A stretch of 5,498 bases of DNA from an uncultured Lachnospiraceae bacterium (GCA_902463835.1 CABQGZ010000262.1:1-5498); one strand, 5' to 3'. Shown: positions 1-5,498, counted from the stretch's first letter. Made by a program: numbers and translations. Notes: generated from the sequence alone by a model not told the origin.

Positions 1-292
1 GCGGTGTGATCTGCAGGGAACCTGCCAGGTGTATGGTGTTTCTATTTCCTGGCTTAATGATGGATTATGGTATGACTATGACATTGAGACCTCCATGGAC
101 GGTGAGAGCTGGGAGCGTCAGCTGCAGGGACACGCCTCCGGGCAGACTCGTTTACCGAACCGTTTTCCCAGGGCAGTTGAGGCCAGATACCTTCGCGTTG
201 TGGTATGTGCAGTTTCCGGTGATGAGGCAGCTGGTATGTATCACGTTGAGATATTTGGGAAAAAAGAGGAAGTAGTTCACGAAGATGAGTAA
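1..292 (+). CDS. C-terminal end of an F5/8 type C (discoidin-like) domain protein, partial
   Basis: Only the last ~96 codons of this gene are in the window; the frame is open from base 2 and ends at TAA 290-292. The visible part reads as the second half of an F5/8 type C (galactose-binding-like jelly roll) domain: a hydrophobic strand (VYGVSISW), an aromatic YDYDIETS strand, the S-x-DG-x-SW turn typical of the family, the ARYLRVVV strand, and a closing YHVEIFG strand, then a short charged tail. In bacteria such domains are usually C-terminal carbohydrate-binding modules of secreted or cytoplasmic glycoside hydrolases (GH43 and others), so the missing N-terminal part is probably a glycosidase, but no catalytic residues are visible and the family cannot be named. 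The gene ends 32 bases before the esterase and is probably cotranscribed with it. GTG at 29 is an internal codon, not a start. Confidence 0.72.
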   Translation, partial: RCDLQGTCQVYGVSISWLNDGLWYDYDIETSMDGESWERQLQGHASGQTRLPNRFPRAVEARYLRVVVCAVSGDEAAGMYHVEIFGKKEEVVHEDE

Positions 293-310
293 AAGCAGAT
301 GTTATCACAT

Positions 311-317
311 AGGGAGG
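311..317 (+). promoter_or_regulatory. Ribosome binding site that decides the esterase start
   Basis: AGGGAGG is a near-consensus Shine-Dalgarno sequence. It lies 7 bases before ATG 325 but only 1 base before the in-frame ATG 319, so 325 is the better start. Starting at 325 also puts the first beta strand of the SGNH fold (MIHSFLLIGQSNM) right at the N-terminus, as usual for the family. Confidence 0.8.
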
Positions 318-324
318 TATGCGC

Positions 325-1086
325 ATGATCCATTCATTTCTTCTTATTGGTCAATCCAATATGGCAGGAAGAGGTTTTCGGGAGGACGTCCAGTTCATAG
401 AAAATGGCAGGCTGCATGTGCTGCGCAATGGCAGATGGCAGCCCATGGATTTTCCTGTGAATCACGACCGCAGTGTTTCGGGCGTGTGTCTGGCGGAAAG
501 CTTTGCAGATGAATGTTCCAGATTTTTTGATATTGATGTGGGACTTATTCCGTGTGCCGATGGCGGAACAACGGTTTCCCAGTGGCAGCCGGGCGAAATA
601 CTGTACGATCATGCGGTCTTTCAGGCAAAGCTTGCGCAGAGAACATCCGCAATTGCAGGCGTTTTATGGCATCAGGGTGAATCTGATTGCAGAGAGGAAC
701 ATTGGCCTTATTACGAGGAACGGTGTAGGAATGTTTTTGAGGCAATCAGGAAAGATCTGAACCTTTCCGATCATATTCCTTTCATGATCGGCGGTCTGGC
801 TGATTTTTTGGCTGAAAGCAAAGAAACACTGGAACGTCACCCTTATTTAGTCAATTATCCGAAGGTTGACAGGTCTTTGCGGAATTTGGCAGAGAACAAT
901 GATTATATCGGGTATGTTTCTGTGAAAGGGCTCACCTGTAATCCGGACCATCTGCACTTTGATGCCAGATCATTGAGAGTGTTGGGAAAAAGATATTTTG
1001 AAAAGTTTAAAGAGATGAATCAAGTGATTCAAAAAGGCGGCGATGCTTTGTTTGACGATGGATATACAGAGATAGAACGTCTTTAG
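325..1086 (+). CDS. SASA-family (SGNH-fold) carbohydrate acetylesterase, 253 aa
   Basis: Predicted to remove acetyl groups from a sugar or polysaccharide. The SGNH blocks are clear: nucleophile Ser11 in GQSNMAGRG (residues 9-17), an oxyanion-type glycine pair in the IPCADGGTTVSQW stretch (about residues 75-87), the HQGESD block (116-121) characteristic of the sialate O-acetylesterase/CE6 domain, and the C-terminal catalytic Asp/His block DHLHF (208-212). At 253 residues it is a single-domain enzyme, shorter than the usual multi-domain sialate O-acetylesterases and near the size of CE6-type acetylxylan esterases. No signal peptide is visible, so it should act in the cytoplasm on imported oligosaccharides. 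It sits between the discoidin-domain gene and the AraC regulator in one apparent operon. The family is secure; the substrate (acetylated xylan oligomers versus other acetylated sugars) is inferred only from context. Confidence 0.88.
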   Translation: MIHSFLLIGQSNMAGRGFREDVQFIENGRLHVLRNGRWQPMDFPVNHDRSVSGVCLAESFADECSRFFDIDVGLIPCADGGTTVSQWQPGEILYDHAVFQAKLAQRTSAIAGVLWHQGESDCREEHWPYYEERCRNVFEAIRKDLNLSDHIPFMIGGLADFLAESKETLERHPYLVNYPKVDRSLRNLAENNDYIGYVSVKGLTCNPDHLHFDARSLRVLGKRYFEKFKEMNQVIQKGGDALFDDGYTEIERL

Positions 1087-1102
1087 GGACAATCGAAGAA
1101 TT

Positions 1103-1879
1103 ATGAAGCATGAGTATCTTTTATCCTCGCCGAATTTTACGGTTGAGAACATTAATATCCAAAACGTATCAAGACCAAAGAATTACCGCCATTCCTTCCG
1201 TGCCGGGCGGCCCCGGCACGGATTTATCTATGTGATCAGCGGCGGAATGCGCGATGTTTTTTTGGCAGGAAAGGAACACAATATCTGTGTTAATGCGGGA
1301 GAATTGATATTTATCCCGAAAAACACTGCTTATATCGGCATTTATTCAGAAGATAATACCGAGATCAAAATTGTTCAATTTGATCTCGCCGGCGGGACGC
1401 TTCCGGACTATTTGGCCCAACCCGTAAAGCTACAGCTTCCAAGGGCAGGGGAACTGATGGAAGCCTTTTTTGAACCGTTGGAAAGTCATAAAGCGAATCA
1501 TCCCTTTTACTATTTGTCCTGCCTGTATCGCCTTTTGTGGCAAGTGGAGGAGAGCAGCTTTTGCATTCCGGCAAAATTCAAAAAGCTCCAGGCAGCCTTG
1601 TCAGAAATAAACGAGCATTTTGACCAAAACGAGGCCGTTTCCTATTACGCCGAACTGTGCGATATGAGCGAGGTCAATTTTCGCAGGCTGTTTCGGGAAT
1701 ATGTAGGGATGTCGCCCATCGACTATCGAAACGATATTCGCTTGAATGCTGCAAAAAACAGATTGCAAAGCGGAGAATACAACGTGTCGGAGGTGGCGGC
1801 ATTTTGCGGTTTTTCCAATCTTTCGTTTTTTACGCGTCTGTATAAAAAGAAATTCGGTCATACGCCGAGACAAGAATAA
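1103..1879 (+). CDS. AraC-family transcriptional regulator with N-terminal cupin, 258 aa
   Basis: Likely the local sugar-responsive regulator. Residues ~20-95 form an AraC-type ligand-binding cupin: an arginine/glycine-rich RPRHGFIYVISGG strand, then the NAGELIFIPKNTAY segment typical of the metal-free sugar-binding barrel. Residues ~160-258 are the double helix-turn-helix DNA-binding domain. The first HTH spans about 178-200 (AELCDMSEVNFRRLFREYVG) and is followed by MSPIDYRNDIRLNAAKNRL; the second spans about 227-252 (VSEVAAFCGFSNLSFFTRLYKKKFG), ending in the usual G-x-TP. Length is normal for a cupin-type AraC protein. ATG 1103 lies 16 bases after the esterase stop. Only a weak purine stretch (cgaagaa, 1094-1100) precedes it, so translation may be coupled to the esterase. 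Probable targets are this operon and the convergent hexuronate operon, but no operator can be identified because both promoters are outside the window. Confidence 0.93.
   Translation: MKHEYLLSSPNFTVENINIQNVSRPKNYRHSFRAGRPRHGFIYVISGGMRDVFLAGKEHNICVNAGELIFIPKNTAYIGIYSEDNTEIKIVQFDLAGGTLPDYLAQPVKLQLPRAGELMEAFFEPLESHKANHPFYYLSCLYRLLWQVEESSFCIPAKFKKLQAALSEINEHFDQNEAVSYYAELCDMSEVNFRRLFREYVGMSPIDYRNDIRLNAAKNRLQSGEYNVSEVAAFCGFSNLSFFTRLYKKKFGHTPRQE
1197..1222 (+). repeat. Perfect GC-rich inverted repeat inside the AraC gene
   Basis: An 11-bp perfect stem (1197-1207 with 1212-1222, ten of the eleven pairs G-C) closes a 4-base loop CGGC about 95 bases into the regulator gene. It encodes the R-A-G-R-P-R-H-G segment of the cupin. 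No U-run follows on the + strand (next bases are ttta), so it does not look like an intrinsic terminator. It may be only a by-product of GC-rich Arg, Gly and Pro codons. Confidence 0.6.
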
Positions 1880-1921
1880 AGAAAACGCCGGAAGGGAGAT
1901 GAATTTTCATCTCCCTTCGGC
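1874..1921 (-). terminator. Intrinsic terminator of the minus-strand hexuronate operon, overlapping its last stop codon
   Basis: Bases 1891-1902 pair perfectly with 1907-1918 around an attt loop (1903-1906). With one bulged base at 1890 the stem continues for three more pairs (1887-1889 with 1919-1921). Read on the minus strand the hairpin is followed by a U-rich tract (GTTTTCTTTATTC, complement of 1874-1886), so it fits a Rho-independent terminator for the minus operon. The upstream arm on that strand contains the last codons (Glu-Gly-Arg) and the TGA of the uxuA-like gene. On the + strand it begins 7 bases after the AraC stop but has no U-run after it, so at most it gives weak termination or 3'-end protection there. 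Confidence 0.8.
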
Positions 1922-2851
1922 AGCCTCTAAAAGACCCTTTAAATACCCTATTGCAAACAGTCTGCCAAGTGCGGCATAGCCTTCGATCTTGGTGTTTTCC
2001 CCAACAAGCGTAGGAACATGGTCAACCCTTATCGGAACATCTATATCAAGTCCGGTATAGAGATTTATAAGCGCTGCCATATCAAGAGATCCATTGTCAT
2101 GAAACGTTTCGTTAAAACATTCTTTCTTTCCGATGACATTGCGAAAGTGTATAAAGAATATTTTTTCTTTGAGTTTCGGCACGATTTTGTAAAGGTCTTC
2201 GCCCATCATATGATAGGTAGCCTGACAAAAAGTGACGCCAAGATTTCTGCTCGGCATAATTTTGTTTATTGCCTTGTCAATGTTTTTGTAGCTTGTCATG
2301 ATCCTGCAGACATTTCCCATATGCATCGGTGGGTCGTCGGGGTGCAGTGCAAGCTTTATGTCATATTTTTCCGCCTCGGGAATAACGGCTTTTAAAAAAA
2401 ACGCATAGTTTTCCCATAGCTCTTTTTCGGTTATGAAGTCATCTGTCGCTACAAGATCATTCAAGTCAAAGCCTGTGACCTTTGCGCCGCCCCGTTCTGT
2501 TACGATCCTGTTACGGTACCAGCCTATATGCGCCATCCAGTTAAAGCAGATGCAGTGGATTCCCAGCTTTTGCATGATAGGAAACATCTTTATGACCTTT
2601 TCAATACTCTCGTCACGTTTTCTGTCGCCGGCTTTGATGTGGTCGTGCACCTCATTTGGCATTGGCTCGATAACAATCGGCTTTATTCCGAAATCCAGAA
2701 AATCATCGTATACCTTTTGCCAGTGCGCTGCGTTTGTCAGATCAAAGTCCGTGGTTTCGGGAAGCCGTATTACACCGTGGCGGACGCCGCATTGACGCGC
2801 AATGTCCCAGGCGGCGTCCTTCGGATATCTGAAATAATCGGTTAAAATCAT
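1907..2851 (-). CDS. uxuA: D-mannonate dehydratase-like protein (UxuA family), 314 aa
   Basis: Expected reaction: D-mannonate to 2-keto-3-deoxy-D-gluconate plus water, the third step of glucuronate catabolism, in the cytoplasm. Family marks along the TIM barrel are KAGDRKRDESIE (73-84), CICFNWM (100-106), LHPDDPP (169-175), VTFCQATYH (206-214), FIHFRNV (233-239), RVDH (275-278), and the C-terminal GYAALGRLFAIGYLKGL. By comparison with the known UxuA structure (from memory), His170, Cys209, His235 and Asp277 match the metal ligands and His278 the adjacent acid/base; their spacing agrees. It is shorter than typical UxuA (about 350-395 aa), and the usual R-P-D-H-G-R is R-V-D-H-V-P, so it belongs to a divergent subgroup. 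ATG 2851 is 2 bases after the SDR stop, with only GGGG (bases 2859-2862) as a weak ribosome site, so translation is probably coupled. Last gene of the operon. Confidence 0.85.
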   Translation of the reverse strand: MILTDYFRYPKDAAWDIARQCGVRHGVIRLPETTDFDLTNAAHWQKVYDDFLDFGIKPIVIEPMPNEVHDHIKAGDRKRDESIEKVIKMFPIMQKLGIHCICFNWMAHIGWYRNRIVTERGGAKVTGFDLNDLVATDDFITEKELWENYAFFLKAVIPEAEKYDIKLALHPDDPPMHMGNVCRIMTSYKNIDKAINKIMPSRNLGVTFCQATYHMMGEDLYKIVPKLKEKIFFIHFRNVIGKKECFNETFHDNGSLDMAALINLYTGLDIDVPIRVDHVPTLVGENTKIEGYAALGRLFAIGYLKGLLEAAEGR

Positions 2852-2853
2852 AT

Positions 2854-3702
2854 TTATACCCCGCTAAGTGTTAAAAATCCGCCGTCAACAGGAACGGTAA
2901 CGCCTGTAACGAATGACGACAGCCTTTCGTCAAGCAGAAACTTCACGCACCCGCACATATCCTGCGCCTGACCGAACCTGCCCATCGGCGTATGGTCGAT
3001 TACCTTGGCGCCTCTTTCCGTAAGTCCTGCTTCGACAGAACCGAGGATTGCCTTTGTCCTGTCATTTACCACAAAGCCGGGGGCTACCGCGTTGATACGG
3101 ATTCCCGTTTCGCCGAAATATGCGGCCAGCGACTGTGTGAGATTTGCAACAGCGGCTTTGCTCATTGCATAGGCAAAGTTTTTGGTGAGCGGACAGTAGG
3201 TGTTCATAGAAGCGAAGTTTACAATGCTTCCGCTTTTTTGTTTTACCATATATTTTGCAAAAGCAAGGATAGGATAAACAGTACCCATAGTATTGACGCG
3301 AATGACATTTTCAAAAGCGTCCATATCAATATGATACAATCCCTTTAAGTTCCCGGGTCTGTCGGGCGCAAGCTCCGCGGGATCGAATTTCGCGATATTC
3401 GGGACTGCAAGCGAATTATTACCGCCGGCTCCATTTACAAGATAATCAATTTTACCGTACCGCGTAGCAACACAGTCTGCCAGTTCATTCACTGCATTTC
3501 TATCCGTGGTGTCACATGCAAAACAGTCGCATTTTCCGCCTTCTGCTTTTATTTCGTCTGCGACCTTTTTAAGCTTTTCCGGCGTCCTGCCCACAAGAAT
3601 TACCGTTACGCCTTCTTTTGCAAGACTTTTTGAAACAGCAGAGCATATAACGCCGCCTGCGCCTGTAACAACTGCAATCTTATCTTCAAAATAACCATCC
3701 AT
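2854..3702 (-). CDS. uxuB: D-mannonate oxidoreductase / fructuronate reductase, SDR type (UxuB/YjmF-like), 282 aa
   Basis: Expected to reduce D-fructuronate to D-mannonate with NAD(P)H. It is a classical short-chain dehydrogenase: N-terminal Rossmann turn TGAGGVIC (13-20), acidic CDTTD (63-67), NGAGG (90-94, the NNAG position), Asn137 in RVNTMG, Ser165 in NFASMN, Tyr178 and Lys182 in YAMSK, and the PG motif at 208-209. The C-terminal third (TERGAKVIDHTPMGRFG, then SSFVTGVTVPVDGGF and a final SGV) closely matches the Bacillus-type UxuB subfamily as I recall it, not the unrelated long-chain E. coli UxuB. An in-frame ATG at 3720 overlaps the upstream stop (TAATG) but has no ribosome site; the AGAGGAG at 3711-3717 lies 8 bases before ATG 3702, which I take as the start. 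Cofactor glycines are atypical (Val and Cys at the 6th and 8th motif positions). Could act on a related keto-uronate. Confidence 0.87.
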   Translation of the reverse strand: MDGYFEDKIAVVTGAGGVICSAVSKSLAKEGVTVILVGRTPEKLKKVADEIKAEGGKCDCFACDTTDRNAVNELADCVATRYGKIDYLVNGAGGNNSLAVPNIAKFDPAELAPDRPGNLKGLYHIDMDAFENVIRVNTMGTVYPILAFAKYMVKQKSGSIVNFASMNTYCPLTKNFAYAMSKAAVANLTQSLAAYFGETGIRINAVAPGFVVNDRTKAILGSVEAGLTERGAKVIDHTPMGRFGQAQDMCGCVKFLLDERLSSFVTGVTVPVDGGFLTLSGV

Positions 3703-3710
3703 TCTTTTAT

Positions 3711-3717
3711 CTCCTCT
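3711..3717 (-). promoter_or_regulatory. Ribosome binding site for the SDR gene
   Basis: AGAGGAG on the minus strand is a strong Shine-Dalgarno sequence, 8 bases before ATG 3702. It lies just inside the alternative reading from ATG 3720 and argues for the later start, giving a 282-residue product instead of 288. Confidence 0.78.
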
Positions 3718-3719
3718 CA

Positions 3720-4634
3720 TTAAAGCGCGGTCTGCGTATCATTCGGATCACCGTTTCTTGCAAGGTCGTATTCTTTTGACCAATCCAGGCTGCGGTATGC
3801 CTCGCCTCTTGGGTCTGTCTTTATCCATGTCACCAGCATATCCAGCATTTCCTCCGACCAGGTGTTTTTGTCAATCTGTGCCGTGGTAAAAAGACCCTTA
3901 CCGATCATTTCAAAGCCAAAATCGTCCTTGACATGCGTCTTTGCCGCCCCCTCTACAACATCCGCAACAAGGTGCGAGGGGATAAACAGTACGCCGCCGC
4001 CTGCACCGAACACGACGTCGCCGGGAAGGCAGACTGCGCCGCCAAAGGATGTAATGTCGTTCCAGTCCTTCATAACAAATTCACGTATGGGAGTCGGGTC
4101 TATGCCTCTGTAATACACCTGAACATCGGGAACATGTTTCATCTGTTCAACATCGCGTACGCCGCCCCATATTACTGCGCCGCCGTTTTTGGTATGCTTA
4201 TGTATAGCGGTGGTGAGATTACCGCCTAAAAATGTACCCTTGTAGATCTTATCGTACATATCACATACGACAACGTCCCGTTCCATAAGGGAGTCGATCA
4301 CCCATTGATTGTAGTTGCCGCGCAGACCGTCCTCGCCGCCTCGCGCAAACTGGAGGCTGTGAAGATCAGGGCGTGTGGGAACATAGGTACAGGTGACGGC
4401 TCTGCCGATCAACTTTCTGCCGTCGTCATGGAGCGGCTGCAGCGGCGCAAGCCCGCCGCCTACAAACTGATGCTCATATCCCAGTAAAAAGATGGGCTTC
4501 CATACCTCCTCAAGCGTCATACCCTGCAGCGCATCCAAATACTTATCTGCAACCTTAGGCCTGCCGTCCGCAAAGCGCTCTCCATTCCACTCGGGCGTGA
4601 GAGCAATGATCCTGTTCTTGTCATTAAAATTCAT
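3720..4634 (-). CDS. RraA-like family protein, long form (putative 2-keto acid aldolase/lyase), 304 aa
   Basis: RraA-fold proteins include metal-dependent aldolases/decarboxylases of 2-keto acids (e.g. 4-hydroxy-4-methyl-2-oxoglutarate aldolase) and the RNase E inhibitor RraA. Visible core: LIGRAVTCTYV near residues 75-85, a GGNL loop (137-140), GGVRD (157-161) holding the Arg-Asp pair used for substrate and metal binding in the aldolases, and PGDVV (204-208) followed by GGVLFIP. It is much longer than the usual 150-230 residues, with about 65 extra N-terminal and 75 extra C-terminal residues. After PGDVV, the two Asp of the common G-D-x-D-G-V turn are Ala211 and Gly213. ATG 4634 (overlap of 1 base with the uxaC stop, TGATG) has the better ribosome spacing; ATG 4637 is possible. 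In a hexuronate operon a role on a keto-deoxy-sugar acid is plausible, but the function is unproven. Confidence 0.8.
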   Translation of the reverse strand: MNFNDKNRIIALTPEWNGERFADGRPKVADKYLDALQGMTLEEVWKPIFLLGYEHQFVGGGLAPLQPLHDDGRKLIGRAVTCTYVPTRPDLHSLQFARGGEDGLRGNYNQWVIDSLMERDVVVCDMYDKIYKGTFLGGNLTTAIHKHTKNGGAVIWGGVRDVEQMKHVPDVQVYYRGIDPTPIREFVMKDWNDITSFGGAVCLPGDVVFGAGGGVLFIPSHLVADVVEGAAKTHVKDDFGFEMIGKGLFTTAQIDKNTWSEEMLDMLVTWIKTDPRGEAYRSLDWSKEYDLARNGDPNDTQTAL

Positions 4635-5498
4635 CATCGTTCCTCTTTTCTGTTAGTTATGATTGTTTTCGCGTTTCCGTAGCACAGCTTAAAAATAAGA
4701 TCCTTTAAATGATCCTCCGAACATAGAAACGCACCGTTTTCCGCCTTTTGGCCGATCCAATCGCATAATATACGTCTGAAATAATCGTGGCGCACAAAAG
4801 ATAAAAAGCTTCTTGAATCTGTCGTCATTCCAGGGAAATTTGAAAGTACGCTGAAGGCCGCAGTGTTTTCAAGCATATCGGTAATACCGTGCTTGTGGTC
4901 GCACCACCACCAGGCGGGACCTTGCGTTACAAGTCCGCGCACGCCGTCTTTGCTGTAAGAGCCTGAAAGTACCGATACAAGAGCATTGTCCGCCGGGTTT
5001 AGTGGGAACAGTACCGTGACGGGAAGTCCGTACTCGCTCATATCGAGGGTGTCCAGAAGATCCGTGAGCGAGCATATGTCAATGCTGTTTCCGATGGCGG
5101 CAAAGCCGCCCGCAGCGCCCGCAGCCGCTCTTAACCTTGTGCTTGTATAGCGCTGCGCGCCAAGATGCAACTGCAGTATGATATTTCGCCTGGAATACTC
5201 TTTTCCTAAAAACTCAAGTATATAAGACGGGGAACCTTTGGCGGCGTTTTTCTCAAATATAAATCCGTTATCAAGTGCGTGATCGGCAAACACAAGCCCG
5301 TACCTGCCAAATTCGTCAAGCCGCTTTTGCACTGCCCGCTCAAAGCTGTCGGTATCGGTTATCCGTATATCTGTGATCCTGCCCAGCTTATCGATAAGAT
5401 CAGGGGCAGGGCTTATCAGATCATCGCCGCGAAGGGAGGGGAAAATACGGTCGTTGCCTTCAAACATCCGGATGTCGTCAACAAGCGATGCGCAGGGA
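4634..5498 (-). CDS. uxaC: Uronate (glucuronate) isomerase UxaC-like, C-terminal ~287 residues, partial
   Basis: Expected reaction: D-glucuronate to D-fructuronate (and usually D-galacturonate to D-tagaturonate), the entry step of the pathway; amidohydrolase superfamily, cytoplasmic. The frame runs off the window at 5498 with ten codons before the internal Met at 5467, so about 180 N-terminal residues, including the first metal histidines, are missing. Numbering from that Met: FADHALD (60-66), the NIILQLHLGA strand (95-104), FPLNPADN (154-161), WWWCDHKHG (186-194) with the conserved Asp190, the LLSNFxGM-type SNFPGMTTDSRSFLSFVRHDYFRRILC segment (209-235), which is the clearest UxaC signature, and the final LCYGNAK. 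The usual Q-x-H-x-G-A-x-R-N-N-N is Q-L-H-L-G-A-Q-R-Y-T-S here, and the following G-F-D-S-I-G/N-D is G-F-A-A-I-G-N. First visible gene of the four-gene operon; its promoter lies upstream, outside the window. Confidence 0.88.
   Translation of the reverse strand, partial: PCASLVDDIRMFEGNDRIFPSLRGDDLISPAPDLIDKLGRITDIRITDTDSFERAVQKRLDEFGRYGLVFADHALDNGFIFEKNAAKGSPSYILEFLGKEYSRRNIILQLHLGAQRYTSTRLRAAAGAAGGFAAIGNSIDICSLTDLLDTLDMSEYGLPVTVLFPLNPADNALVSVLSGSYSKDGVRGLVTQGPAWWWCDHKHGITDMLENTAAFSVLSNFPGMTTDSRSFLSFVRHDYFRRILCDWIGQKAENGAFLCSEDHLKDLIFKLCYGNAKTIITNRKEER
4641..4647 (-). promoter_or_regulatory. Ribosome binding site for the RraA-like gene
   Basis: AAGAGGA on the minus strand lies inside the end of uxaC. 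It is 6 bases from ATG 4634 and 3 bases from ATG 4637, so the second of the tandem ATGs fits better. The ribosome finishing uxaC would end directly on this start, which suggests coupled translation. Confidence 0.65.

Noticed and set aside
319..324. ATG 319 as the esterase start
   Set aside because: Only 1 base separates it from the AGGGAGG ribosome site; ATG 325 has normal spacing.
293..324. Promoter between the discoidin-domain gene and the esterase
   Set aside because: The 32-base gap holds the ribosome site but no convincing -35/-10 pair; cotranscription is simpler.
1880..1930. Terminator of the + strand operon with its own U-tract
   Set aside because: After the shared hairpin the + strand reads agcctctaaaag, with no U-run; only the minus-strand direction has a proper tail.
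2018..2845. Open frames on the + strand opposite the uxuA-like gene (2018-2395, 2433-2795, 2528-2845)
   Set aside because: Their translations show no family motifs and they lie wholly opposite a clearly conserved dehydratase gene with better codon structure; they are antisense shadows.
3702..3720. ATG 3720 as the start of the SDR gene (TAATG overlap with the upstream stop)
   Set aside because: No ribosome site precedes it, while AGAGGAG inside this stretch is ideally spaced for ATG 3702; the extra six residues (MRGDKR) are not family-like.
5096..5110. Short inverted repeat GGCGGC-aaa-GCCGCC as a regulatory hairpin or terminator
   Set aside because: Only 6 bp, in the Ala/Gly-rich coding stretch of uxaC, with no U-run; explained by codon composition.

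Overview
The window looks like part of a carbohydrate-utilization locus from an anaerobic Firmicute, most likely a gut or rumen Clostridia-type organism. That assignment is inference. It rests on the SDR-type (Bacillus UxuB/YjmF-like) fructuronate reductase, purine-rich AGGAG-type ribosome binding sites, tightly packed operons and mid-range GC content. I saw no mobile element, RNA gene, CRISPR array or attachment site.

There are two convergent gene sets. On the + strand (1-1879) lie the C-terminal end of a protein carrying an F5/8 type C (discoidin-like) carbohydrate-binding domain, a compact SASA/SGNH-fold carbohydrate esterase (325-1086), and an AraC-family regulator with an N-terminal sugar-sensing cupin (1103-1879). 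On the - strand (5498 down to 1907) lie four genes with junctions that overlap or are separated by only a few bases. In transcription order they are a uronate isomerase (UxaC-like, cut by the window edge), a long RraA-like protein, an SDR-type D-mannonate oxidoreductase (UxuB-like) and a D-mannonate dehydratase-like protein (UxuA-like). The operons meet in a 27-base gap. A hairpin there contains the last codons and stop of the uxuA-like gene and is followed, on the minus strand, by a U-rich tract.

Read together, the - operon would convert D-glucuronate to D-fructuronate (UxaC), then to D-mannonate (UxuB), then to 2-keto-3-deoxygluconate (UxuA). The RraA-like protein sits between the first and second enzymes; its superfamily includes divalent-metal aldolases and lyases acting on 2-keto acids. 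The + side would deacetylate a glycan and sense its products. Acetylated, glucuronic-acid-bearing xylan is a natural candidate substrate, but this is inference.

The most interesting point is that several enzymes of the - operon depart from the textbook sequences at known motifs. The UxaC-like protein lacks the usual R-N-N-N and G-F-D-S-I-G/N-D motifs, the UxuA-like protein has R-V-D-H-V-P in place of R-P-D-H-G-R, and the RraA-like protein has lost two acidic residues of its PGD loop. Predicted metal ligands are retained in the UxuA-like protein. The set may be a diverged hexuronate module with a modified substrate or an altered end of the pathway.
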